From NCBI RefSeq assembly GCF_030530635.1, contig NZ_JAUMUL010000038.1, positions 1 to 32,576 of the forward strand: DNA of 32,576 nt. Direction: 5' to 3'. Positions 24,163-32,052 of the stretch are shown here, one piece after another (position 1 is the first letter of the stretch; every line of letters begins with the position of its first letter). Position numbers and translations under genes: made by a program. The notes beneath the pieces were generated by a model. That model was not told where the DNA came from. It was given only the letters and a program-made list of their open reading frames with translations, and ran no database searches. Origin of the DNA: Actinomyces sp. (lineage in GTDB: Bacteria; Actinomycetota; Actinomycetes; Actinomycetales; Actinomycetaceae).

Positions 24163-25397
24163 CCGAGGACGATTTCTTCTCTGCCGTCGGTATTGAGGCT
24201 CCCAACGCCGAGCAGTCTGAGGGCCCCCGGACCAGACGTCGGGGCCTGCAGGCCGCGCGTCTTCGCCGTCGGCGTAGGCGCCGCAGGCGGGCATTGACGG
24301 CGGTGGTGCTCGTACTCGTGCTCGCCGGGGTCGGATTCGTCGGCTACAAGGCCCTTGGAGTGATCAGGGCCGCGCAGTCCGCGCAGACCACCATCTCCGA
24401 CTACACGGGCGCCGGCGAGCAGGAGGTGGTCGTCACCATTCCCGAGGGCGCCACTGGGGCGGACATCGCGCAGATCCTCGTGGACAAGGACGTGGTGGCC
24501 ACCGCAGGGGCCTTCAAGAACGCCTACGCCGCAAACTCGAACTCCGGCAACATTCAAGCCGGGACCTACACGCTCAAGACACGCATGTCCGCCGCCAACG
24601 CCGTTGCCATGCTGCTGGATCCGTCCTCGCGGTCCGGCCATACCCTGACCATCCCGGAGGGCGCCACCAAGACGGAGGTCAAGGAACGGTTGATGAGTGT
24701 CGGTGGATACACCGACGCTGAGGTCGAAGCGGCCTTCGCGGACGCCACCGCCATCGGCCTGCCAGGTGTGGCCGGTGGCGACGTGGAGGGGTGGCTCGCA
24801 CCATCCACCTATGACATCGCTGAGGACGCTACGGCCACCGACGTGGTCGCCTCCATGGTCTCCACCACCCTCGCCCGCCTGAGTAGGGCGGGTGTTAAGG
24901 AGACCGACTACGAGGCCGTACTCATCAAGGCCTCCATCGTCGAACGCGAAGTCTCCGAGCCCAGCTACTACCAGCAGGTCGCCCGCGTCATTGAGAACCG
25001 ACTGGCCGACAAGAACGGCGAGACCGGGGGCAGGCTGGAGATGGATTCCACCGTCCTGTACGGGTTGGGACGCACGGGCGGCATCCCGTCCTCGCAGGAG
25101 ATTGCCGACTCCTCCAACGCGTACAACACCTATCAGCACGTGGGGCTGCCCCCGACCCCCATCGGCAGTCCCGGTGAGGCCGTGATCCAGGCGGTTATCG
25201 ACCCGCCCGCCGGCGATTGGCTGTACTTCGTTACCGTCAACCTGGAGACGGGTGACACCCGGTTCGCCGCCACCCATGAGGAGCAGAAGAAGAACACCGA
25301 GATGTTGACTGCGTACTGCAAGGAGAACGCCGAGGTCTGCTCCGGCGCCTCATCCGCGCCGGCGACTACGTCCACCCCGGCGCCGGACGCCGAGTAG
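24159..25397 (+). CDS. mltG: Endolytic murein transglycosylase MltG
   Basis: Membrane-bound enzyme that cuts nascent peptidoglycan glycan strands. Of 412 residues, 1-45 are cytoplasmic with an extremely arginine-rich run just before the single membrane segment (about 45-68). The YceG domain follows: a LysM-like part (about 88-155, TIPEGATGADIAQIL repeated as TIPEGATKTEVKERL) and the catalytic part with Glu262 in IKASIVEREVSEPSYY. The late part includes DSTVLYGLG, YNTYQHVGLPPTPIGSPGEAVI and FVTVNLETGDTRFAATHEE, all hallmarks. A short Ala/Thr/Pro tail ends it. GTG at 24159 overlaps the ruvX stop, with AGAGAGG upstream. Confidence 0.95.
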   Translation: MTEDDFFSAVGIEAPNAEQSEGPRTRRRGLQAARLRRRRRRRRRALTAVVLVLVLAGVGFVGYKALGVIRAAQSAQTTISDYTGAGEQEVVVTIPEGATGADIAQILVDKDVVATAGAFKNAYAANSNSGNIQAGTYTLKTRMSAANAVAMLLDPSSRSGHTLTIPEGATKTEVKERLMSVGGYTDAEVEAAFADATAIGLPGVAGGDVEGWLAPSTYDIAEDATATDVVASMVSTTLARLSRAGVKETDYEAVLIKASIVEREVSEPSYYQQVARVIENRLADKNGETGGRLEMDSTVLYGLGRTGGIPSSQEIADSSNAYNTYQHVGLPPTPIGSPGEAVIQAVIDPPAGDWLYFVTVNLETGDTRFAATHEEQKKNTEMLTAYCKENAEVCSGASSAPATTSTPAPDAE

Positions 25398-25403
25398 GTC
25401 ACC

Positions 25404-26369
25404 GTGTCAGTCGTGCCGAGCGGGGCCGCCCGCGCCCGTCACCGGGCGGCCGTCATCGGGGACCCGGTCGCGCACTCACTTTCCCCGGTGCTGCACCGGG
25501 CCGCATACGCCTGTGCCGGGCTGCACGACTGGGTCTACGACCAGCGCCAGACCCCGCCCGCCGACCTGCCCGCCCTGCTGGATGAGCTCGCCGCCCCGGC
25601 CACGACAGACCCCGTCTGGGAGGGCCTGAGCGTCACCATGCCGCACAAGCAGGCACTGCTGAATCGCCTGGATGTGATCGACCCGCTGGCGGCCACCGTC
25701 GGCGCGGTGAACACGGTGGTTGCCCAACGGCCCGGACGCGGCGCCGCCCTGTTGACCGGCTTCAACACCGACGTCGCCGGCATTGTCGGTGCTGTGCGTG
25801 AGGTCGGTCCTGGCTTCACAGACGCTGCTGCGGCCGGCCGGATCCGCGCCGTCGTGCTCGGATCCGGCGCCACCGCCTGCTCGGCCCTGGCCGCGGTCAC
25901 CGAGCTGGGTGCCACCGACATCGTCATCGCCGCACGCCGCCATGCCGGCCCCGGCCGGGCCCTGACCGCCGCGCACCGCATGGGGCTGGAGGTGACCGCG
26001 CTGACCTGGCGCCCGGGCGATGCCGCATCCGACGCCGAAGTCGCCGCCGCGGCCGCACGAGCCGACCTGCTCGTCTCCACCCTGCCGTCCGGCGCCGCCG
26101 ACACCCTGGCCGCGCCGTTGGCTTCCGCACGCAGCGGCAGCGCGCCCCGAAACGGAGCCGTGTTGCTCGACGTCGTCTATGCGCCTTGGCCCACCCCACT
26201 GGCGGGAGCCTGGCAGGTCTGCGGCGGTGCCATTGCTCCCGGTTGGCTGATGCTGCTGCATCAGGCGGTGCCGCAGGTCACGCTTATGACCGGGCATACC
26301 CCCGCGCTGGAGCCCATGCGTCAGGCGCTGCTGGAGGCGCTTGCGCGTCGCGGCGACGAGCGGCGGTGA
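25404..26369 (+). CDS. aroE: Shikimate dehydrogenase
   Basis: Reduces 3-dehydroshikimate to shikimate with NADPH, the fourth step of the pathway. The 321 residues are somewhat longer than the usual 270-290. The substrate site shows IGDPVAHSLSP (Ser25, Ser27), SVTMPHK with catalytic Lys82, VGAVNTVV with Asn103 and GFNTD with Asp123. The coenzyme fold has GSGATA (153-158) and an arginine pair in AARRHAG that fits NADP. The extra length lies in loops such as TTDPVWEG and the Ala-rich part near 205-225. GTG at 25404 is 6 bp after mltG. It leads into aroC after 32 bp, so the four aro genes are one transcription unit with mltG. Confidence 0.94.
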   Translation: MSVVPSGAARARHRAAVIGDPVAHSLSPVLHRAAYACAGLHDWVYDQRQTPPADLPALLDELAAPATTDPVWEGLSVTMPHKQALLNRLDVIDPLAATVGAVNTVVAQRPGRGAALLTGFNTDVAGIVGAVREVGPGFTDAAAAGRIRAVVLGSGATACSALAAVTELGATDIVIAARRHAGPGRALTAAHRMGLEVTALTWRPGDAASDAEVAAAAARADLLVSTLPSGAADTLAAPLASARSGSAPRNGAVLLDVVYAPWPTPLAGAWQVCGGAIAPGWLMLLHQAVPQVTLMTGHTPALEPMRQALLEALARRGDERR

Positions 26370-26383
26370 CGTGGCGGCCGGGC

Positions 26384-26405
26384 GCATGGGATGATCGCCC
26401 CATGC
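26384..26405 (+). promoter_or_regulatory. Hairpin covering the aroC start codon
   Basis: GCATGGG (26384-26390) and CCCATGC (26399-26405) form a perfect 7-bp stem with an 8-nt loop. The aroC start codon (26402-26404) lies in the 3' arm, and the only GGG that could serve as ribosome site lies in the 5' arm. The aroE stop ends 15 bases before the stem. Ribosomes finishing aroE could open this hairpin, linking aroC translation to aroE; this is inferred from the layout. Confidence 0.4.
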
Positions 26406-27622
26406 TTCGATGGATGACCGCCGGCGAGTCCCACGGTGAGGCCCTCACCGCTGTCATTGAGGGCGTGCCCGCGGGCGTGGAGATAACCAGTGAGCGGATC
26501 CGAACCGCCTTGGCTCGTCGCCGTCTGGGGCACGGCCGCGGCGCACGTCAGAAGTTCGAGGCGGATGAGCTGTCCATCCTCGGCGGCGTCCGCCACGGCC
26601 GCACCCTGGGCGGGCCTATTGCTCTGCGCATCGGCAATTCGGAGTGGCCCAAGTGGTCCACCGTCATGAGTGCAGACCCGGTACCCGCCTCGGCCCTGCG
26701 CCGATACGCCGGAACCGGGGATGAGCGGGAAGTCGCTCGTAACCTGCCGCTGACCCGGCCGCGGCCGGGCCATGCGGACCTGCCCGGCCTGCTGAAGTAC
26801 GACCTGCCAGATGTCCGCCCCGTCCTCGAGCGCGCATCCGCGCGCGAGACCGCCGCCCGGGTTGCCCTGGGAACGGTCGCCACTGCCGTAATGGAGCAGA
26901 TCGGTGACATCCGTCTAGTCAGCCATGTCGTGCGCGTCGGCTCAGTCGCCCTGCCGGAGGATACCGTCCCGCCGACCCCCGAGGACGAGGAGCGGCTCAC
27001 CGCGGACCCGGTGCGTTGCACCGATCCGACTACCAGTGCCGCCATGGTCGCCGAGATCGATGCGGCCCGCAGAGCCGGTGACACGCTCGGCGGCGTCGTG
27101 GAGGTGATTGCCACCGGTGTGCCCATTGGACTGGGCACCCACGTGCAGGCCGACCGACGGCTGGACGCCCGGCTGGCCGGCGCACTTATGAGCATCCAGG
27201 CGGTCAAAGGCGTGGAGATCGGTGATGGTTTCGCCGAGGCCGCCCGCCGGGGTTCGGCTGCCCACGACGAGATCCTCACGCTTGACAATGGGCGGGTGCA
27301 GCGCGCCACGAATCGGGCCGGCGGAATCGAGGGGGGTATGAGCAACGGCGAGGCGGTGCGAGTGCGGGCCGCCTACAAGCCCATCTCCACCGTACCCCGC
27401 GCCCTGCGCACGGTGGACCTGGCCACCGGCGAACCGGCCGCCGGCCTGCATCAGCGCTCCGACACCACCGCCGTCGTCCCCGGCGCGGTAATCGCCGAGG
27501 CGATGGTGGCACTGGTGCTCGCGGATGCGCTGCTGGAGAAGACCGGTGGAGACAGCGTGGGCGAGGCGCGCCGCAACCTGTCCGGTTATCTCGCCCGTCT
27601 GGCTGAGCGCAGCCGCTGGTGA
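26402..27622 (+). CDS. aroC: Chorismate synthase
   Basis: Final step of the shikimate pathway: converts EPSP to chorismate using reduced FMN. The 406 residues match actinobacterial AroC nearly motif for motif: MLRWMTAGESHG with His11 at the start, RRLGHGRGAR, GPIALRIGNSEWPKW, LTRPRPGHADL, DTLGGVVEVIATGVP and GIEGGMSNGEAV near the flavin site. The ATG at 26402 gives exactly the family N-terminus. A GTG at 26366 overlapping the aroE stop would add 12 residues and is less likely. Its start codon is within a short hairpin. The aroK-aroB fusion follows after 48 bp. Confidence 0.97.
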   Translation: MLRWMTAGESHGEALTAVIEGVPAGVEITSERIRTALARRRLGHGRGARQKFEADELSILGGVRHGRTLGGPIALRIGNSEWPKWSTVMSADPVPASALRRYAGTGDEREVARNLPLTRPRPGHADLPGLLKYDLPDVRPVLERASARETAARVALGTVATAVMEQIGDIRLVSHVVRVGSVALPEDTVPPTPEDEERLTADPVRCTDPTTSAAMVAEIDAARRAGDTLGGVVEVIATGVPIGLGTHVQADRRLDARLAGALMSIQAVKGVEIGDGFAEAARRGSAAHDEILTLDNGRVQRATNRAGGIEGGMSNGEAVRVRAAYKPISTVPRALRTVDLATGEPAAGLHQRSDTTAVVPGAVIAEAMVALVLADALLEKTGGDSVGEARRNLSGYLARLAERSRW

Positions 27623-27670
27623 CCCGAGTCGCCCCAATCACATTCCTGCGCCGAAGGAGTCGTAAGTCAT

Positions 27671-29539
27671 ATGAGCCTCATAAGCCACGCCGATCGCCTC
27701 GGCGGATCAGTCCAGCCGGATGCGGCCATCGACGCGGACCTGCTTCCGCTCGTGCTGGTGGGCCTGCCCGGGTCGGGTAAGACCACCGTGGCCCGGCTGC
27801 TGGCCACCGCCCTGGGTGTGCAGGCCACCGACACGGATGCCGAGATCCGGCGCCGCGCCCGCATGACGATCCCGCAGATCTTCTCCGCCGAGGGCGAGGA
27901 GGGTTTCCGCGAACGGGAGACCCGCGCCCTGCGGGCCGTGCTGATCGGGGAGGGGGCTGCCCAGGGCGTGGTGGCACTCGGCGGTGGCGCCGTGCTGCGG
28001 GAGGAGAACCGCCGGCTGTTGCGCGGACGCGCCGTCGTGCACCTGGCCGCCAGTCCCGCCACGGCCGCCGCCCATGTGGGTGACGGCGCCGGCCGCCCGC
28101 TGGTCGGCACGCCGGGCGCCGCCTCGGACTCGGACACCGCCGCGGCCGCCCAGAAAGGCGTGCACAGTGATGTGCTCGCCCGGATGGAGGCCCTGCACGC
28201 TGCACGCCACGACCTGTATCGACAGGTCGCCACCTTGACCGTACCCACCGATGGGCTCACCCCCGAGCAGGTGGCGGCGTTGGTATTGGTGTCGCTGGGT
28301 GCAGCACCGTCCCGGGCAGCCGCGCGACTGGCACCCGCTGCTGGCATCAGGGCCGCGCACCCGGCTGTGAAGCAGACCTGCGACCCCTGCGGCAACACCG
28401 TCATAACAGTTCCCGGAGGTGCCGCCTCCCGCCCCTACGAAGTCGTTATCGGCACCGGTATGGCCGACGCCGTCACCCGCGCTGTAGCGGCCGCTCCCGG
28501 CGCCGGCGCCGGGGGAGTAGCTGTTGTACACGCGGACGCGTTGGCCACGGTGGCCGCAGGCTACGCGGACGCTCTGAAGGCGGCCGGCCTGCGGGTGACC
28601 TGCATCGAGGTTCCTGGCGGGGAGCGTGCCAAGCAGGTGGCGGTGCTGAACGAGATCTGGGAGCGATTGGGGGCCTTCCGCATGGGGCGCGATGGCTGCC
28701 TGGTGGGCGTGGGTGGCGGCGCCACCACCGACCTGGCCGGCTTCGCCGCCGCCACCTGGCTGCGCGGGGTTCCCATCGTGCAGGTGCCCACCACACTGCT
28801 GGCCATGGTTGACGCCGCTGTGGGCGGCAAGACCGGGATTGACACCGAGGCCGGTAAGAACCTGGTGGGTGCCTTCCACCCGCCCGCCGCCGTGGTGGCA
28901 GACCTGGGGACACTGAGCACGCTGCCTGCGGCGGAGGTACACGCCGGTATGGGCGAGGTCGTCAAATGCGGGTTCATAGCCGACCCCGTGATCCTCGATC
29001 TGGTACTGGCGGCCTCCGCCCCTCCGGATGCGAACTCGCCGACGCTCGCCGATCTGGTCAGCCGCGCCGTGACAGTCAAGGCGGCAGTGGTGGGGGAGGA
29101 CCTCACCGAGTCCGGCCTGCGGGAGATCCTCAACTACGGGCACACCTACGCCCACGCGATCGAGAAGGTCACCGGCTACACGTGGCGGCACGGTGAGGCG
29201 GTGGCCGTCGGTTGTGTCTTTGCCGCCGAGGTCGCCCACCGGTTGGGTCGGCTGGACGACAAGGTGCTGGCGCTACACCGCCGCGTCTTCGCCGCCGCGG
29301 GCCTGCCGGTCGCCTTCCCCGCGGGAGCGGACGCCTTTGAGGCGCTGTACGCCGCCATGACGTCTGACAAGAAGGTACGTGCCGGCAGGCTGCGCATGGT
29401 GCTACTGGACGACGTCGCCCATCCCGCACGTGGCGTCGAACCCGGTGTGGAAGTGCTGCGGGCCGCGCACGAGGCCGTCACCGCGGGATCCGCCGACGCC
29501 TGTGCCACCGATAGCGGTGCTACAGGAGAACAGGCGTGA
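27671..29539 (+). CDS. aroKB: Fused shikimate kinase / 3-dehydroquinate synthase
   Basis: Two pathway enzymes in one 622-residue chain. The kinase part (about 22-205) has P-loop GLPGSGKT (31-38), TDTD with Asp54 and Asp56, GFRERE with Arg80, GGG at 104-106 and a lid containing GRPLV; all needed residues are present, with an extra Ala/Asp-rich insert near 145-165. A linker of about 40 residues contains CDPC (237-240). The dehydroquinate synthase part (about 250-605) has the NAD site GVGGGATTDLAGF, LLAMVDAAVGGKTGID, AGKNLVGAFHPP and zinc ligands Glu429, His491 and His507. GAAGGAG (27653-27659) precedes the ATG. It would perform steps two and five. The stop overlaps the next start as GTGA. Confidence 0.95.
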   Translation: MSLISHADRLGGSVQPDAAIDADLLPLVLVGLPGSGKTTVARLLATALGVQATDTDAEIRRRARMTIPQIFSAEGEEGFRERETRALRAVLIGEGAAQGVVALGGGAVLREENRRLLRGRAVVHLAASPATAAAHVGDGAGRPLVGTPGAASDSDTAAAAQKGVHSDVLARMEALHAARHDLYRQVATLTVPTDGLTPEQVAALVLVSLGAAPSRAAARLAPAAGIRAAHPAVKQTCDPCGNTVITVPGGAASRPYEVVIGTGMADAVTRAVAAAPGAGAGGVAVVHADALATVAAGYADALKAAGLRVTCIEVPGGERAKQVAVLNEIWERLGAFRMGRDGCLVGVGGGATTDLAGFAAATWLRGVPIVQVPTTLLAMVDAAVGGKTGIDTEAGKNLVGAFHPPAAVVADLGTLSTLPAAEVHAGMGEVVKCGFIADPVILDLVLAASAPPDANSPTLADLVSRAVTVKAAVVGEDLTESGLREILNYGHTYAHAIEKVTGYTWRHGEAVAVGCVFAAEVAHRLGRLDDKVLALHRRVFAAAGLPVAFPAGADAFEALYAAMTSDKKVRAGRLRMVLLDDVAHPARGVEPGVEVLRAAHEAVTAGSADACATDSGATGEQA

Positions 29540-30078
29540 GCCCCGCAGGCGTGGTGCTGCTCGGTGTCCCCGGTGCCGGCTGCTCCAGCGTCGGCCGCGT
29601 GCTGGCGGATACTCGGGGGGCGGCACTGTTCGACGTCGGGCAGGAGACTGCCCGGGCGCTAGGCACCACGCCCGAACTCGCCCTGGTGGCTGTCCCGGAG
29701 GAACGTTACCGGCAAACTCTGGCGAGTACCGCGTTGAAGGCGATCCTGCGGGCCGAGCAGGAGGGCGCCGTGGTGGCGCTGGGCTCCGGTTGCCTGAGCG
29801 ATCAGGCGGTTCAGGACGCCCTGGTGCGGGCGACTGCCGCCGGGGTGCGTCTAGTTCACCTGACCGCCTCCGTTCGCCGTCTGGCCACCCGCAACGGCAT
29901 GGATGCACCACGTTCGGTGGCGCTGGGCAACGTGCGCCAGACCTTCACGCGCATGCTGCGGGAGCGGGAGTCCGCCTGTGCGCGAACCGGCGCGGCCGCC
30001 GTCGACACCACCGACACCACGCCCGCCCAGGCCGCCGCGGTGATAGCCGCCCTCGACTCCGGGCGGTCGTCCCCATAG
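29536..30078 (+). CDS. Degenerate shikimate-kinase-like protein
   Basis: A 180-residue protein with the outline of shikimate kinase but damaged active-site motifs. The P-loop reads GVPGAGCSS (10-18): Cys16 stands where the ATP-binding lysine is required. The first nucleotide/shikimate-site Asp is kept (Asp33) but the second is Gly35. The GGG substrate loop is GSG (83-85, in VVALGSGCL). Arg59 may match the conserved shikimate-binding Arg, and the C-terminal RERESACART resembles the family's RE..Y helix without the Tyr. It is therefore unlikely to be a normal kinase and may be a pseudoenzyme that binds or regulates another pathway protein, possibly the fusion encoded just upstream, to which it is coupled by a GTGA overlap. 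The open frame is intact and shows no decay. Confidence 0.75.
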   Translation: MSPAGVVLLGVPGAGCSSVGRVLADTRGAALFDVGQETARALGTTPELALVAVPEERYRQTLASTALKAILRAEQEGAVVALGSGCLSDQAVQDALVRATAAGVRLVHLTASVRRLATRNGMDAPRSVALGNVRQTFTRMLRERESACARTGAAAVDTTDTTPAQAAAVIAALDSGRSSP

Positions 30079-30087
30079 GGTGGGTGT

Positions 30088-30774
30088 ATGTACGTGCCCA
30101 GGCACTTCGAACTCCCCGAGGACTATGCCTCCGCGCTGTTGGACCGACCCCGCGCGGGCAATCTGGTCACCGTGCACGCGGATGGACCGCTGGCCACGCT
30201 CGTACCCTTCTACCGCGATGTCGAGCGAGGCGCGCTGGTCACCCACTTGGTGCGCAACAACCCGCAGGTACGTGAGCCGATCACCGGGCCGGGCATGGTC
30301 GTCTTCGATGAGGTCGACGCCTACATCTCGCCCCGCTGGTACGCCACCAATGAGGTCAAGCCGAACGTGCCCACCTGGGATTACATCACCTTGCATGTGT
30401 GGGGGCCGGTGCACATTGATTCCAGCCCCGAGGCGGCGTTGCGAGCGGCGCGGCGACTGACGCAGATGTATGAGTCCGATGACGTACTCGCTCCCATCGG
30501 GGAGGAGAAGCTGGAACGTATGTCACGCGCCATTGTGGCGGTCGAGGTGGACATCGAACGCTTGCAGGGCAAGGCCAAGATGAGCCAGAACCGGCACCCC
30601 GACGATATTCGCTCCCTAGCCGCGGAGCTGGCCGGCCAGGGGCATGGCCGCATGGCCGAGTTCCTGCTGGAGGTCTCGCTGCCGTATGCGGAGCAGCGCT
30701 ACGCCACGCTCGCCCGGCTCGGTGAGGTGCGAGCCCTGCGCGAGGACGTTAAGGACCTTACCGACCTCCACTAG
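30088..30774 (+). CDS. PaiB-like FMN-binding negative regulator family protein
   Basis: A 228-residue member of the split-barrel flavin-binding family named after Bacillus PaiB. Hallmarks are MYVPRHFELP at the start, NLVTVHADGPLATLVPFY, LVTHLVRNNPQ, DAYISPRWYATN, VPTWDYITLHVWGPVHI and KAKMSQNRHPDDI, which matches the family KLSQNRS motif. PaiB-type proteins were described as repressors of proteases and sporulation genes, but no DNA-binding domain is visible and many may be flavin enzymes; heme-related roles are also known for similar folds. The ribosome site is weak (GGGTGG). It lies 9 bp after the kinase-like gene, in the place where dehydroquinase or efp is found in related gene orders. Confidence 0.88.
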   Translation: MYVPRHFELPEDYASALLDRPRAGNLVTVHADGPLATLVPFYRDVERGALVTHLVRNNPQVREPITGPGMVVFDEVDAYISPRWYATNEVKPNVPTWDYITLHVWGPVHIDSSPEAALRAARRLTQMYESDDVLAPIGEEKLERMSRAIVAVEVDIERLQGKAKMSQNRHPDDIRSLAAELAGQGHGRMAEFLLEVSLPYAEQRYATLARLGEVRALREDVKDLTDLH

Positions 30775-30954
30775 CCGTCCCCCCCTCTCGCCGAGATCGG
30801 TAGAAGTTACGTGGTGAGATCGGTAGATATGGTGGCGGGGGACCCACTGGTCGTGATGGGCATGACAGGCGGCGGCTGGGGGATCACAGCGACATGGCGG
30901 TAGGCTTAAGCGGTCTAAGACTTCCGACATCCCCGAACGAGATAGGAACCGCAC
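30775..30954 (+). promoter_or_regulatory. efp leader with 12-bp direct repeats
   Basis: The repeat GAGATCGGTAGA occurs at 30793-30804 and 30815-30826, start to start 22 bp, about two helical turns. Downstream, TAGGCT (30901-30906) is a weak -10 candidate. AGGA (30944-30947) is the efp ribosome site, 7 nt before GTG. The repeats look like paired binding sites for a regulator on one face of the DNA; which protein binds is unknown. Confidence 0.4.
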
Positions 30955-31518
30955 GTGGCAACGACGAACGACCTGAAGAACGGCATGGTGCTGAACCTGG
31001 AGGGCCAGCTGTGGCAGGTGGTCGAGTTCCAGCACGTAAAGCCGGGTAAGGGCCCCGCCTTCGTGCGCACCAAGATCAAGAACGTCCTGTCCGGCAAGAC
31101 CGTCGACAAGACCTTCAACGCCGGCCTCAAGGTTGAGACCGCCACCGTCGACCGCCGCGATATGCAGTTCTCCTACAAGGACGGCGACGACTTCGTCTTC
31201 ATGGACGTCAAGACCTATGAACAGACCTACGTCGCGGCCGACGTGGTCGGACAGGCCGCCGATCTCATGCTCGAGGGCCAAGACGTCATCGTCGCCTTCC
31301 ATGACGAGACCGTACTGTTCGTGGAGCTGCCGGCCGCCGTCGTGTTGACCATCTCCCACACCGAGCCCGGCCTGCAGGGCGACCGCTCCTCGGCGGGTAC
31401 CAAGCCCGCCACTGTGGAGACCGGCGCCGAGATCCAGGTTCCGCTGTTCCTGAACATCGGGGACAAGGTGAAGGTGGACACCCGGTCCCGGTCCTACATC
31501 TCCCGCGTCACCGACTGA
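30955..31518 (+). CDS. efp: Translation elongation factor P
   Basis: Rescues ribosomes stalled at proline runs. The 187 residues have the usual three beta-barrel domains: MATTNDLKNGMVLNLEGQLWQVVEFQHVKPGKGPAF at the start, the middle part RRDMQFSYKDGDDFVFMD, and the C-terminal GDKVKVDTRSRSYISRV. The tip loop reads PGKGP (30-34) with Lys32. This proline-framed loop characterises an actinobacterial subgroup reported to work without the lysine modification needed in Escherichia coli, so no EpmA/EpmB is needed. GTG at 30955 is preferred from the AGGA position. nusB begins 6 bp after the stop, so both are in one operon. Confidence 0.98.
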   Translation: MATTNDLKNGMVLNLEGQLWQVVEFQHVKPGKGPAFVRTKIKNVLSGKTVDKTFNAGLKVETATVDRRDMQFSYKDGDDFVFMDVKTYEQTYVAADVVGQAADLMLEGQDVIVAFHDETVLFVELPAAVVLTISHTEPGLQGDRSSAGTKPATVETGAEIQVPLFLNIGDKVKVDTRSRSYISRVTD

Positions 31519-31524
31519 CCCCCG

Positions 31525-32052
31525 ATGTCCGAATCCATGCCGGTTGAACCGGACGCGGTTTTCGCGCCGTCCGACGACGCCGATACCGCCTCGGCGCAAC
31601 AGCCCAAGTACCCGGTCACGGCCCGCACCAAGGCGCGCAGGCGGGCGGTTGAGGTCCTGTTCGAGGCGGACCAGCGCGGCATGCTGCGGGGTGAGTCGGG
31701 TGCGCAGAGGCTGCGGGAGCTCGCCACCGAGCGCGCGCTTCACTCCGCGAACCAGACCGAGGCTCCCGCATACGCGCGAGCGGCGCTGGCGGGTGTGGCC
31801 GATCATCTGGCCGAGATCGACGAGACCATCGAGACCTACTCCCATGGTTGGGTGCTCAGTCGCATGCCGGCCACGGATCGGGCCATCGCTCGCCTGGCCA
31901 CCTGGGAGATCGTCTGGAACGACGACGTCGACGCGCCGGTGGCCGTCGACGAGGCGATCACCCTCGCCCGCATGCTGTCGACCGATGACTCACCGCGGTT
32001 CTTGAACGGGCTGCTGGGCCGCATCGGGGACCTGGCCGAAACGCTGCGCTGA
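31525..32052 (+). CDS. nusB: Transcription antitermination factor NusB
   Basis: All-helical RNA-binding protein that, with NusE/S10, binds boxA in ribosomal RNA transcripts and prevents early termination. The 175 residues exceed the usual 140-150 because of an acidic N-terminal extension of about 30 residues. The domain starts at ARTKARRRAVEVLFEADQRG and includes YSHGWVLSRMPATDRAIARLATWEI and VAVDEAITLARMLSTDDSPRFLNGLLGRI, all typical. No separate ribosome site is seen between the efp stop and this ATG, so translation probably depends on efp. The conserved gene order ends here; the next gene has unlike composition. Confidence 0.95.
   Translation: MSESMPVEPDAVFAPSDDADTASAQQPKYPVTARTKARRRAVEVLFEADQRGMLRGESGAQRLRELATERALHSANQTEAPAYARAALAGVADHLAEIDETIETYSHGWVLSRMPATDRAIARLATWEIVWNDDVDAPVAVDEAITLARMLSTDDSPRFLNGLLGRIGDLAETLR

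Noticed and set aside
27707..29239. Open frame of 510 codons opposite the aroK-aroB fusion
   Set aside because: Shadow of a gene with all catalytic motifs on the plus strand.
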